NCBI GenBank assembly: GCA_944390805.1
Contig: CALXQW010000016.1
Location: 1-41,760 of the forward strand
DNA: 41,760 bases
Direction: 5' to 3'
Source: an uncultured Opitutales bacterium
Lineage (GTDB): Bacteria; Verrucomicrobiota; Verrucomicrobiia; Opitutales; Intestinicryptomonadaceae
Part shown: positions 9,487-17,280 of the stretch, piece by piece
Position numbering within the stretch: position 1 is the stretch's first letter
How the letters are laid out: each line of letters starts with the position of its first letter
The notes under the pieces: model-generated
What the model was told of the DNA's origin: nothing
Seen by the model: the letters and a program-made list of their open reading frames with translations, nothing else
Databases searched by the model: none
Program-made: the position numbers and the translations under genes

Positions 9487-9999
9487 ATGGCAGAAGATAA
9501 AAAGAAATGCCGAGTGGGGAAATCGGCAATACACGGGCTGGGCGTTTTTGCAACGGAAGACATCAAAAGCGGAGAAGAGATAATAGAGTATTTTGGGGAA
9601 AAGATAAGCAAGGAAGAATCCGATAAGAGGGGAATAGAGCGCCAGGAGAGAGCAAAGAAAACCGGCGAGGCAGCCGTTTACATATTTGAGCTTGACGACG
9701 AATTCGACCTCGACGGGGACGTGCCCGGCAACGACGCAAAATACATAAACCACGCCTGCCGTACAAACTCCGAGGCCGTATCCGACGGAGAACACATTCA
9801 CATAGTTGCCACCCGCGATATCCATGCCGGAGAGGAAATTTTATACAACTACGGATACGCCTTTGAACATTTCATGGAACACCCCTGCAACTGCGGATTT
9901 CCAGAATGCGTAGGCTACATAGTATCTGTTGAAGACAGACCAAAATTGAGACGTTTTCTATCAAGGCATGCAAAGAATAAGCGGAAAAAATCAAAGTAA
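9487..9999 (+). CDS. SET-domain protein lysine methyltransferase-like
   Basis: Small stand-alone SET-domain protein of 170 residues. The N-terminal SET motif is IHGLGVFATEDIKSGEEIIEYFGE; the central catalytic-core motif is YINHACRTN (NHxCxxN form); the tyrosine of the active site lies in EEILYNYGYAF; a post-SET cysteine cluster, CNCGFPECVGY, follows. The tail is basic (KRKKSK). In eukaryotes this fold transfers methyl groups from S-adenosylmethionine to protein lysines; free bacterial members exist, mostly with unknown targets. The ATG lies six bases after the panB stop, so it is the last gene of the 116-9999 run. All catalytic landmarks seem intact, so an active enzyme is likely, but the substrate is unknown. 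Confidence 0.85.
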   Translation: MAEDKKKCRVGKSAIHGLGVFATEDIKSGEEIIEYFGEKISKEESDKRGIERQERAKKTGEAAVYIFELDDEFDLDGDVPGNDAKYINHACRTNSEAVSDGEHIHIVATRDIHAGEEILYNYGYAFEHFMEHPCNCGFPECVGYIVSVEDRPKLRRFLSRHAKNKRKKSK

Positions 10000-10013
10000 T
10001 ATTTCGTAAAAAT

Positions 10014-10046
10014 CTTTACATGCTGCAATATAGCATGCAGAAGTTT
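10014..10046 (+). terminator. Possible weak terminator after the SET gene
   Basis: A hairpin with arms CATGCT (10019-10024) and AGCATG (10032-10037), partly extended by CTT/AAG, is followed by four T residues. It lies 15-45 bases after the last gene of the operon, the right place for a terminator, but the stem is short and the T run is poor. Confidence 0.35.
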
Positions 10047-10144
10047 TACATATTTGTCTTAAGGCAAAGACACACTTTGGATTCTAAAAAAATTAAAAAT
10101 AATATTTAATAAAATTATATCATATAAAGAAATATTATACTTAA

Positions 10145-10163
10145 TTACATTTGCAAAGTGTAA
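10145..10163. promoter_or_regulatory. Palindromic operator-like site upstream of the rubredoxin-TPP gene
   Basis: The 19-base element has arms TTACA and TGTAA around a TTTGCAAA core that is itself palindromic, in an AT-rich 248-base intergenic region, about 85 bases before the start codon. The shape fits a dimeric repressor or activator site, but no consensus is matched and no adjacent regulator gene exists. Confidence 0.3.
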
Positions 10164-10247
10164 ATATGTATTCCGACAGGAAAAATTTGTAGACATAAGT
10201 TCATTTGTACATATCTTTGTTTTGTACGACGAAAGGATTTGCACTAT

Positions 10248-12059
10248 ATGAAGTACGTATGCAAGATATGCGGATACGTTTATGACGAAGATTCCGAGGC
10301 CGTAAAATTTTCTGAACTACCCGACACATGGACATGCCCTGTATGCGGAGTTGGTAAAGACATGTTCTCCGCTGAGGAAGGTGCCGCACAATCTGAGGAT
10401 ACTGGATCTGCCGAGAAAACAGGCGCAACCATTTCAGACATAGCGGCAGAAACTTTGCAAAAGTGCGGCTTGAAGCTCGTATTGGGAATGGTTGGACATT
10501 CAAATCTGGGAATGGGAGACGCCGTAAGAAAGCTTGTAGAAAAAGATAAGCTCAGATATGTAGGAATAAGGCATGAGGGTACTGCGGCCTTTGCGGCAAG
10601 CGCCTACGGAAAGCTTACGGGGAATCCTGCGGCAGCTCTTACTATAGCAGGTCCAGGCGCCACAAACCTTATGACGGGCCTGTACGATGCCAAGCTTGAC
10701 AAGGCTCCGCTGATAGCGCTTACCGGCCAGGTTCCATCGGACAAGCTTGGCCTGTACGAATTTCAGGAGATAGATATGCACAGTGTCTTTAAAGACGTAT
10801 CTGTTGCACAGTTCGACATGTCCGCCGGAGCCGATATGAATGCCATAGCGCGCGCACTTTGGACTCGTTCAAGGACACAAAAGGGGCCTGTTCAGCTTAC
10901 AATGCCGGACGATTCCCAAACCGCTCCGGCAAAAGGAGCAGTTTCTAGCGAAATATCAATGCCCGCCATACCCAGCCCGGCTGCAGACAAGGATTCTGTA
11001 ATTAGGGCGGCCGAGAAACTATCTGCGGCAAAGCGCCCCATATTGATATTGGGAGAGGGCTCCCGCTGTGCGGCGGCGGAAGCTGTTGCATTTGCCGAAA
11101 GATTCGGGTTGCCTGTGGCAACAACATACAGGGCAAAGGGTATTCTTCCAGACTCGCACCCGCTTGCATGCGGGGTTATAGGGCTTAGCGGAACTGCCGT
11201 AAGTGCGCATATCGCCGAAGAGAGCGACTGTATTCTGGCAATAGGAGTTGGGTTTTCACGCCATTCGAGAATCCCCGTAAAGGGAAAGACCGTAATAAGG
11301 ATAGACTCCGACAAATTTGCTCTTGAGAGAATGTGCATTGCCGACGTATCAATACTCTCAGACGCACGCAGCGCAATAGAGGCTTTGTCAGACCAGTTGA
11401 GCGCTTCAAATTTTACAAGGATTAACTCTGAGGAAAAAATTGCCGTAGAGTGGAAATCTTGGAGGGAGACAAAAAAGGCAAAATGCGAATCAACACATGC
11501 CGTAACAAGGGTAAGCCCTGCGGAGGTCTGCCGGATTCTGTCTGAGAAAATTCCGTCTGATGCTATCGTGTGCGTTGATGTTGGCAATGTGGCGTATTCG
11601 CTTGGGAGATATTTTGAGAGCAAAAGCCAGCGCTTTTTATGCTCGTGGTATCTGGGCTCTATAGGGGTTGGATTGCCGTCGGCCATAGGCGCGTGCTGTG
11701 CGGCTGAGGAGAAGGAATCTGAATTTTTCGGCAAAAGCGTATTTGCGATTGTTGGTGACGGCGGATTGGGCCAATATCTTGCAGATTTCACCACTCTTGT
11801 AAGATACTCACTGCGCGCAAGAATAATAGTTTTCAACAATTCGAGCCTTGCAAAGATTTCGCTCGAGCAGAGAAACGCAAAGTTTCCTGTATGGCAGACC
11901 GGTTTGGATAATCCGTCCTTTGCCGGTTATGCAAAACTATGCGGTGCATTGGGAATATGCGCAAAAACACCGGAGGAGGTTTCTAAGGCTCTGGATGAGA
12001 TGCTTACATTTGACGGACCTGCCCTGCTTGAGGTAATGACAGATCCAGATATATCTTAA
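10248..12059 (+). CDS. Rubredoxin-thiamine diphosphate enzyme fusion (pyruvate oxidase/acetolactate synthase-like)
   Basis: A 603-residue two-domain protein. Residues 1-41 form a short rubredoxin: CKIC at C5/C8 and CPVC at C30/C33, with [14 protein letters not shown] typical of rubredoxin; the loop between the knuckles is about eight residues shorter than usual. After a flexible linker (about 42-62) comes a complete TPP enzyme of the POX/AHAS type: [18 protein letters not shown] with the cofactor-activating glutamate, [22 protein letters not shown], a central domain, and the TPP/Mg motif VGDGGLGQ...FNN. The ATG at 10248 has GAAAGGA about ten bases upstream; an in-frame TTG at 10239 is less likely. 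An electron-accepting or -donating iron site on a 2-oxoacid decarboxylase suggests oxidative decarboxylation or carboligation coupled to a redox partner; this is inference. Confidence 0.88.
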   Translation: MKYVCKICGYVYDEDSEAVKFSELPDTWTCPVCGVGKDMFSAEEGAAQSEDTGSAEKTGATISDIAAETLQKCGLKLVLGMVGHSNLGMGDAVRKLVEKDKLRYVGIRHEGTAAFAASAYGKLTGNPAAALTIAGPGATNLMTGLYDAKLDKAPLIALTGQVPSDKLGLYEFQEIDMHSVFKDVSVAQFDMSAGADMNAIARALWTRSRTQKGPVQLTMPDDSQTAPAKGAVSSEISMPAIPSPAADKDSVIRAAEKLSAAKRPILILGEGSRCAAAEAVAFAERFGLPVATTYRAKGILPDSHPLACGVIGLSGTAVSAHIAEESDCILAIGVGFSRHSRIPVKGKTVIRIDSDKFALERMCIADVSILSDARSAIEALSDQLSASNFTRINSEEKIAVEWKSWRETKKAKCESTHAVTRVSPAEVCRILSEKIPSDAIVCVDVGNVAYSLGRYFESKSQRFLCSWYLGSIGVGLPSAIGACCAAEEKESEFFGKSVFAIVGDGGLGQYLADFTTLVRYSLRARIIVFNNSSLAKISLEQRNAKFPVWQTGLDNPSFAGYAKLCGALGICAKTPEEVSKALDEMLTFDGPALLEVMTDPDIS

Positions 12060-12143
12060 ATGTTGTATAGACATGCTAAAAAGCACAAAAACATCTGCGC
12101 CAATGCATGTTAGAAACAATATGAGACTGTAAAAATAGACACC

Positions 12144-12803
12144 ATGACACAGAATGCTTACCAGACTGCGGCATATTGCAGGGCAGAAGAGATATGGTCG
12201 GCGTCTATACACGGCGCCGGGATAGTCTTCGGCGTGGCGGCATGCGCGCTGCTTGCGGTCTTTTCAAGCATATATGCCGATGCATGGTCGATAGTGGGAA
12301 CCTCCATATTCGGAGCGTCGATAATTGTAATGTACACCGCCTCAACGCTCTACCATGCCGCAACATCTCCGCGGGCAAAACGCGTTCTGAAAAGGTTCGA
12401 CCACATATCAATATATTATCTTATAGCCGGGTCATACACTCCATTTTTGCTGGTTACTCTTAGGGGAACAACAGGCTGGGTGATATTTGGCATAATATGG
12501 GCTCTTGCAATAACTGGAACGGTGCTAAAGCTTGTATCGGACGCAAATGGAGCAAAGGCATGGTCTGTTTCTATGTACTTGGCAATGGGCTGGCTTGTAA
12601 TATTTGCGATAGGCTCTTTGATAGAAAAAATGCCCTTTAACGCCCTTGTGTTTCTCGCACTCGGAGGGCTCATGTACACGGCGGGAGTTTTCTTCTACAT
12701 GAAAAAATCAAAGAAGTTTACCCACGCTATATGGCATTTCTTCGTATTGGCTGGCACGGTGTTCCACTTCTTTGCGGTACTGTTTTCCTGCGTGTTTTAT
12801 TGA
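12144..12803 (+). CDS. HlyIII/PAQR family seven-helix membrane protein
   Basis: Integral membrane protein of 219 residues with about seven hydrophobic helices. It shows the HlyIII signatures: SIHGAGIVFGVAAC near the N-terminus, the STLYHAA segment (helix 2 end) with the conserved His, FDHISIYYLIAGSYTPF with Asp-His, and the C-terminal HAIWHFFVLAGTVFHFF with two or three histidines that bind a metal in this superfamily. The family includes bacterial hemolysin III-type proteins and the eukaryotic adiponectin/progestin receptors, which act as zinc-dependent lipid hydrolases; the haemolysin name should not be read as a toxin call. It follows the rubredoxin-TPP gene after 84 bases and ends 39 bases from a convergent gene. 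Confidence 0.9.
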   Translation: MTQNAYQTAAYCRAEEIWSASIHGAGIVFGVAACALLAVFSSIYADAWSIVGTSIFGASIIVMYTASTLYHAATSPRAKRVLKRFDHISIYYLIAGSYTPFLLVTLRGTTGWVIFGIIWALAITGTVLKLVSDANGAKAWSVSMYLAMGWLVIFAIGSLIEKMPFNALVFLALGGLMYTAGVFFYMKKSKKFTHAIWHFFVLAGTVFHFFAVLFSCVFY

Positions 12804-12842
12804 CTCTGTTTCAGAACTGCCAAAGTAGGCTGATAAAAAAAT

Positions 12843-13691
12843 CTACGCCCGAAAAAAATCCGGATTTTTCAAAAATACATCTTTTGCGCATTCGTAGCCC
12901 TGGGCGTAAAGATCCTTTAAAATGTATGCGCGCTTTTCTATGCGCGAAGCAATCAGCCTTCTCTTGGGACGGATAACAAGAGCATCTCCGGAAGCCTCGT
13001 TTCTTTCAACAAAATCCATAGCCTCATTGTACATTGCGTTGCGCTTGCATATAGCGGAGCGCAACTTGGGGAAATGCGCATAAAAAAACGGCGGAATGTA
13101 AAGTTTTTCCGGGTGTTTTCTGTAGCCGGCGTTTCGCGTTAGAACAACAACGTTGCGAAGATTGCCGTCGGCTATAGACTTTGCAAGGGGTATGGAGTCT
13201 GCAATGCCACCGTCGAGAAAGCATTCTCCGTCTACCTTGGCAATTGGGCACAAAAACGGCATAGAACAGGAGGCTCGGCAGATGGATATGGTGCGCTCGT
13301 AAGAAGAGCATTTCTCAAAATAGCGGGCGCGGCCGTCGGCGCAGGATGTTGCGCACATTATATATCGCGGCTGCCGGCTAATGTAAGAATCAAAATCAAA
13401 CGGATAAAGGCGCAGCGGGATATCTTCAAAGAGAAGTTTGTAGTCCATTATGCACCCGCTTTTCAAAAGGCGCATAAAACCTATGTAGGAGTATTTTTCG
13501 AGAAAGTCGGAATTAAGCGCGCGGGCGCGGCCGCGCTGGCCGGAGGCGTATGACAACCCGTTGGAAGCACCTGCGGAAGAACCTATTATATAGTCGAACC
13601 TTATCCCGAAATCTAAGAAGAAATCAAGAACCCCCGCGGTAAATATTCCACGCATGCCCCCTCCCTCAAGCACCAAGCCTACACCTTTCAT
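12843..13691 (-). CDS. Patatin-like phospholipase
   Basis: Serine lipase/acyl hydrolase of the patatin fold, 282 residues. The oxyanion-hole motif GLVLEGGGMRG is at residues 5-15, the nucleophile elbow GSSAG is at 37-41 (Ser39), and the catalytic aspartate is in the FLDGGIADSIPL segment, giving the Ser-Asp dyad of the family. Resemblance is to the YjjU/RssA-like bacterial group that keeps a C-terminal tail with many charged residues. There is no signal peptide, so the enzyme is probably cytoplasmic. It is a single gene, convergent with the HlyIII gene and divergent from the HAD gene with a 64-base gap between proposed starts. The substrate is unknown. Confidence 0.9.
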   Translation of the reverse strand: MKGVGLVLEGGGMRGIFTAGVLDFFLDFGIRFDYIIGSSAGASNGLSYASGQRGRARALNSDFLEKYSYIGFMRLLKSGCIMDYKLLFEDIPLRLYPFDFDSYISRQPRYIMCATSCADGRARYFEKCSSYERTISICRASCSMPFLCPIAKVDGECFLDGGIADSIPLAKSIADGNLRNVVVLTRNAGYRKHPEKLYIPPFFYAHFPKLRSAICKRNAMYNEAMDFVERNEASGDALVIRPKRRLIASRIEKRAYILKDLYAQGYECAKDVFLKNPDFFRA

Positions 13692-13755
13692 AGTTGGTAA
13701 CCTTAAGAATTTTTTGCGCGTTGACTACAATAAAAATACGTTCAGAGTTTCTGGC

Positions 13756-14400
13756 ATGAATTTCGATAAAGAGTTCTTCTCGTCGATAGACACTGTTATT
13801 TTCGACCTTGGCGGAGTGCTTGTAGATCTCGACAAACCCCGCGCGATAGAGGCATATAGAAAACTTGGGTTTAAAGACATAGATAATTTCATGTCGTGCC
13901 ATCTTCAGAGGGGCATGTTTCTCCAGGCAGACAGCGGGCTTGTAAGCTCGGCGGAATTCAGGAATCTGGTAAGGGAGCATATCGGAAACCCGCAAATTCC
14001 AGACAGTGCAATAGACTCCGCCTGGACAGACATTCTTGTAGGGCTGCCACAATACAGGCTGGATACAATAAAAAGATTAAGGGAAAAATTCCGTACGCTT
14101 CTTCTGAGCAACATATCCGAGATAGACTGGGATTTCTGCCTTGAGCATTATTTTTCAAAAGACGGATACAAAACGGAAGACCTGTTTGAAAAAATGTTTC
14201 TCTCATACCGCATGAAAGTGGTTAAGCCAAATCCCGAGATAATGGAAAAGCTTATTGCCGATTCCGGAATAGATCCTAACCGGACAATGTTCATAGACGA
14301 TGCTCCGGCAAACTGCCGCATGGCGGAAGCCTTCGGTATAAGGACCTACACTCCCGCTCCTCTTGAGGACTGGACCGGTATTTTTAAAGACGCATTCTAA
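13756..14400 (+). CDS. HAD-superfamily phosphatase (YihX-like, subfamily IA)
   Basis: Cytoplasmic haloacid-dehalogenase-type hydrolase of 214 residues. Motif I is TVIFDLGGVLVDLD with the nucleophile D17, motif II is LLLSNIS, motif III contains KVVKPNPEIM, and motif IV is FIDDAPANCRMAEAFGI. The DLGG form of motif I and the small alpha-helical cap are typical of the YihX branch, which dephosphorylates sugar phosphates such as glucose-1-phosphate. I start at the ATG at 13756; an open frame continues upstream to 13654, but that stretch runs over the divergent patatin start and does not look like HAD sequence. The pflA gene begins 5 bases after its stop. Confidence 0.87.
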   Translation: MNFDKEFFSSIDTVIFDLGGVLVDLDKPRAIEAYRKLGFKDIDNFMSCHLQRGMFLQADSGLVSSAEFRNLVREHIGNPQIPDSAIDSAWTDILVGLPQYRLDTIKRLREKFRTLLLSNISEIDWDFCLEHYFSKDGYKTEDLFEKMFLSYRMKVVKPNPEIMEKLIADSGIDPNRTMFIDDAPANCRMAEAFGIRTYTPAPLEDWTGIFKDAF

Positions 14401-14405
14401 AGCAT

Positions 14406-15155
14406 ATGGCAAAAAAAGCGTTTGTGCATTCTGTTGAGACTTGCGGCGCATTGGACGGTCCTGGGCTAAGATATGTGTTATTCTTGTGCGGCTGCCCGTT
14501 CAGATGCATATTTTGCCATAATCCTGACACATGGTCTTTGCAGGGAGCCACCGAGCGCACAACCGACGAAGTCTTCTCCGACATAGTAAAATACGAGAAT
14601 TTCTTCAAACTTTCTGGTGGCGGAGCCACACTTAGCGGCGGAGAACCCCTTTTGCAATCGGAGTTTGCCGCAGAACTTTTTGCCAAGCTGAAAGCGTGCG
14701 GCATAGGAACTGCGCTCGACACCTGCGGCTATGTGGATATTACAGACTCAGTTAAGGAATGTCTGCGCCTTACAGATCTTGTAATGCTGGACATAAAGCA
14801 TCTCGACAGGGTAAAGCATTTTGAGATAACCGGAAAGCCGTGCGACAAAGTCCTGCGTTTTCTAAACTATACCTGCGAAAGCGGCAACAAGGTTAGGATA
14901 AGAATTGTTGTTGTTCCCTCGCTGACAGATTCCCCCGTATACTTCAATGCCCTTGCAAAATATCTGACGCATTACAAGAGCTCTATAGAGCTTGTGGAAC
15001 TCTTGCCTTATCACGATATGGGAAAGGCAAAATGGCACGCATTAGGGTTGGAATACAAGCTTGAGAATACTCCTTCTCCGTCTGAAGACTCTCTTGCTGG
15101 TGCGGAAAAGATATTTGAGCAGTACGGGTTTAAAACTCTCCGGACAAAAAGGTAA
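14406..15155 (+). CDS. pflA: Pyruvate formate-lyase activating enzyme
   Basis: Radical S-adenosylmethionine enzyme that installs the glycyl radical on pyruvate formate-lyase under anaerobic conditions. The 249-residue protein has the GPGLRYVLFLCGCPFRCIFCHNPDTW segment with the CxxxCxxC cluster (C30, C34, C37) that binds the [4Fe-4S] cluster, the SAM-contacting GGGATLSGGEPLLQ, and the DTCGY and MLDIKH motifs. Length and motifs match PflA rather than a larger ferredoxin-containing activase. The HAD gene lies five bases upstream and gpmA 50 bases downstream. The lyase itself (pflB) is not within the window, which is less usual since the two are commonly adjacent. Confidence 0.93.
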   Translation: MAKKAFVHSVETCGALDGPGLRYVLFLCGCPFRCIFCHNPDTWSLQGATERTTDEVFSDIVKYENFFKLSGGGATLSGGEPLLQSEFAAELFAKLKACGIGTALDTCGYVDITDSVKECLRLTDLVMLDIKHLDRVKHFEITGKPCDKVLRFLNYTCESGNKVRIRIVVVPSLTDSPVYFNALAKYLTHYKSSIELVELLPYHDMGKAKWHALGLEYKLENTPSPSEDSLAGAEKIFEQYGFKTLRTKR

Positions 15156-15205
15156 TATAAACTTTGCTTTTTTTACGATAATTGCCATTAGAAAAGATTT
15201 AACCT

Positions 15206-15895
15206 ATGGCAAAACTGATATTTTTAAGACACGGGCAAAGCCTTTGGAATCTGGAAAACAAATTCACAGGCTGGACTGACGTAGATCTGAGCCCTCATGG
15301 CGAGCGCGAGGCTCTTCGTGCTGGCGCGGCAATAGCTAAAGATAAAATCCATTTTGACATAGCCTTTAGTTCTGTGCTTAGGCGTGCTGTTCGCACATTG
15401 CATCTGGCGGAACGCTCCGCCGGACAATTCGGAGCCGATGAAATAAGAACCTGGAGGCTAAATGAACGACACTACGGAGCATTGCAGGGGCTGGATAAAG
15501 CCCTAACCGCACAGAAGTACGGTGCTGAACAAGTAAAAATATGGCGCAGGAGTTTCGACATTCCACCGCCATATCTCTCTGCCGACGACCCACGTTCTCC
15601 GCGCATAGACCCACTTTATTCGTCTGTGCCTAAGGAAATGCTTCCACTTGGCGAATCTCTAAAAGACACCCTCATACGGGTAATGCCTTTTTGGGAACAG
15701 TGCATACGTCCACAGCTGGAAAAAGGTAAAAATGTTCTGGTGGCAGCCCATGGAAACTCTATACGCGCAATGCTAAAACATCTTAAGCACATATCGGATT
15801 CCGATATAGTCTCGCTGGAGATTCCCACTGGAACGCCAATAGTACTTTCCTTAGATTCCGGCATGAATATAGAGGAAGAACATATTCTCGGGTAG
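15206..15895 (+). CDS. gpmA: 2,3-bisphosphoglycerate-dependent phosphoglycerate mutase
   Basis: Glycolytic enzyme that interconverts 3- and 2-phosphoglycerate through a phosphohistidine. The 229 residues include the phospho-acceptor motif FLRHGQSLWNLENKFTGWTDVDLS (H9), the active-site glutamate in RLNERHYGALQGLDKA and the second histidine in VAAHGNSIRAMLKHL. The long insertion containing DPRSPRIDPLY is typical of dPGM and absent from simple histidine phosphatases. It is the last gene of the plus-strand cluster and is followed by a bidirectional terminator. Confidence 0.95.
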   Translation: MAKLIFLRHGQSLWNLENKFTGWTDVDLSPHGEREALRAGAAIAKDKIHFDIAFSSVLRRAVRTLHLAERSAGQFGADEIRTWRLNERHYGALQGLDKALTAQKYGAEQVKIWRRSFDIPPPYLSADDPRSPRIDPLYSSVPKEMLPLGESLKDTLIRVMPFWEQCIRPQLEKGKNVLVAAHGNSIRAMLKHLKHISDSDIVSLEIPTGTPIVLSLDSGMNIEEEHILG

Positions 15896-16032
15896 TTTTG
15901 TAAACTGCACTAAAAATACTCTTAGGCGGAAATATAACTGTTATATATTTAATAGTAGTAGCTCATTCTCTTAACTACCGCAGTATACCAACAACCACCG
16001 CCTGCCGCACTGAAAAATAACTGTATTATCAC

Positions 16033-16072
16033 AAAAAAAATGCACGGGAAAATATTTCCGCGCATTTTTTTT
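16033..16072. terminator. Bidirectional rho-independent terminator between gpmA and the DegT gene
   Basis: Imperfect hairpin with arms starting ATGCACGGGAAA and ending TTTCCGCGCAT (16040-16064; one bulge and one mismatch). It is flanked by eight T on the right and eight A on the left, so both strands read a GC-containing stem followed by a U run. It sits between convergent genes, exactly where a shared terminator is expected. Confidence 0.85.
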
Positions 16073-16137
16073 ATTCTGTTTTTACATAATTTTTCTGCTG
16101 TCAGAAAGTTTTTTAAACAGCAAAGCCTTTTAAATAC

Positions 16138-17280
16138 CTACGCCTCAGAGACCGCCTTAAGAACGCAATTTGCAACATACTCAAGCTGTTCTTTGGAAAG
16201 CTCCGGATATATAGGCAGAGCAAGGCTCTCAGCTGCAGCCTTCTCAGACTCAGGGAAATCTCCCTTAGCATAGCCCAAAGGCGCAAAACATTCCTGCTCA
16301 TGAAGCGCAACAGGATAGTATATCTCGCAGTTTACACCAAGCTCTCGCAGATGAGCCAGAACTTTATCGCGCTTTGGAACCCTTACTATATACTGATTAT
16401 AAACAGACTTATTCCCTTCTATAATCGTTGGCGTTATAACATCGGATCCTTTGAAAGCGCTGTCGTAAAACTTTGCATTGCTTTCACGCATATCCCGCCA
16501 TGAATCGAGATGTTTAATCTTTACTAAAAGAGCAGCCGCCTGAATTGCATCAAGTCTGAAGTTCCCGCCTACACTCTTGTGGTAGTACTTTGGATTCATT
16601 CCATGATTGCGTATGCGGCGAACCTCGTCTGCTACATGTTTGTGGTTTGATATAACCATTCCGCCATCACCCAGACCGCCAAGATTCTTTGTGGGGAAGA
16701 AGCTAAGTGCTCCACAGTCTCCAAAAGACCCGGCAAAAGAGCCATTGCGGCTTGCCCCTATGCTCTGAGCGCAGTCTTCAACAACATGCAACCCGTGCCT
16801 ATTAGCAATCTCCATAACTTTCTCCATCTCGGCACACTGCCCGAAAAGATGTACGGGAATTATAGCCTTTGTGCGCTCTGTTATTTTCTCCTCTATCTTG
16901 GAAGCATCTATATTGAAAGTAACAGGATCTATATCCACAAAAACCGGGCGGGCGCCAACCCTCCACACGCAACCGGCAGTTGCAAAAAATGTGTAGGCTG
17001 GAACTATCACCTCAACAGGCGGATTTGAATCCAGCGGAGAACGATATATGCCCAGCGCCATCAGCGACGATATAAGCGCATCCGTACCGCTCGACACCCC
17101 TACTCCATAACCTACACCCTCATATTGCGCAACGGCTTTTTCCAAGCCGTCCACAGCCGGGCCTCCTATGAAATATTGGCTTTCGAGAACCTCGTCTACG
17201 GCCTTTCTTACCTCGTCGCGAATCTTCGCATACTGGGTTTTTAATTCAAAAAGCGGTACATTCATTTTCTTTTGCATCAT
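16138..17280 (-). CDS. DegT/DnrJ/EryC1/StrS-family aminotransferase
   Basis: PLP-dependent sugar aminotransferase family enzyme, 380 residues, usual length. Recognisable parts are MNVPLFELKTQYAKIRDEV, YFIGGPAVDGLEKAVAQYEGV, GVSSGTDALISSLMALGI, EVIVPAYTFFATAG, VVEDCAQSIGASRNG and ALSFFPTKNLGGLGDGGM, where the lysine of the last motif forms the PLP aldimine. These enzymes add amino groups to nucleotide-linked keto sugars, used in LPS or glycoprotein glycans. Its ATG overlaps the stop of the preceding membrane protein gene by four bases. Two adjacent ATG codons (17280 and 17277) and a third at codon 6 are possible starts. No other sugar-nucleotide genes are nearby, so the substrate is open. Confidence 0.92.
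   Translation of the reverse strand: MMQKKMNVPLFELKTQYAKIRDEVRKAVDEVLESQYFIGGPAVDGLEKAVAQYEGVGYGVGVSSGTDALISSLMALGIYRSPLDSNPPVEVIVPAYTFFATAGCVWRVGARPVFVDIDPVTFNIDASKIEEKITERTKAIIPVHLFGQCAEMEKVMEIANRHGLHVVEDCAQSIGASRNGSFAGSFGDCGALSFFPTKNLGGLGDGGMVISNHKHVADEVRRIRNHGMNPKYYHKSVGGNFRLDAIQAAALLVKIKHLDSWRDMRESNAKFYDSAFKGSDVITPTIIEGNKSVYNQYIVRVPKRDKVLAHLRELGVNCEIYYPVALHEQECFAPLGYAKGDFPESEKAAAESLALPIYPELSKEQLEYVANCVLKAVSEA

Noticed and set aside
10892..11839. 315-codon open frame antisense to the TPP domain
   Set aside because: The sense frame encodes a clear TPP enzyme with conserved motifs; the antisense frame has no recognisable protein features.
12144..12803. Toxin interpretation of the HlyIII-family gene
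   Set aside because: The family is a seven-helix metal-binding membrane protein (PAQR); the haemolysin name is historical and there is no other virulence context.
12854..12869. Perfect 16-base palindrome AAAAATCCGGATTTTT as a terminator or operator
   Set aside because: It lies inside the 3' end of the patatin coding region and has no loop, so it is probably due to codon choice.
13654..13755. N-terminal extension of the HAD protein in the open frame
   Set aside because: It overlaps the divergent patatin start and is unlike HAD sequence; the motif I region begins right after the ATG at 13756.
15955..16010. tRNA-like sequence (GTAGCTCATTCTCTTAAC) after gpmA
   Set aside because: No acceptor stem, no T-loop GTTC-type motif and no cloverleaf can be drawn on either strand.
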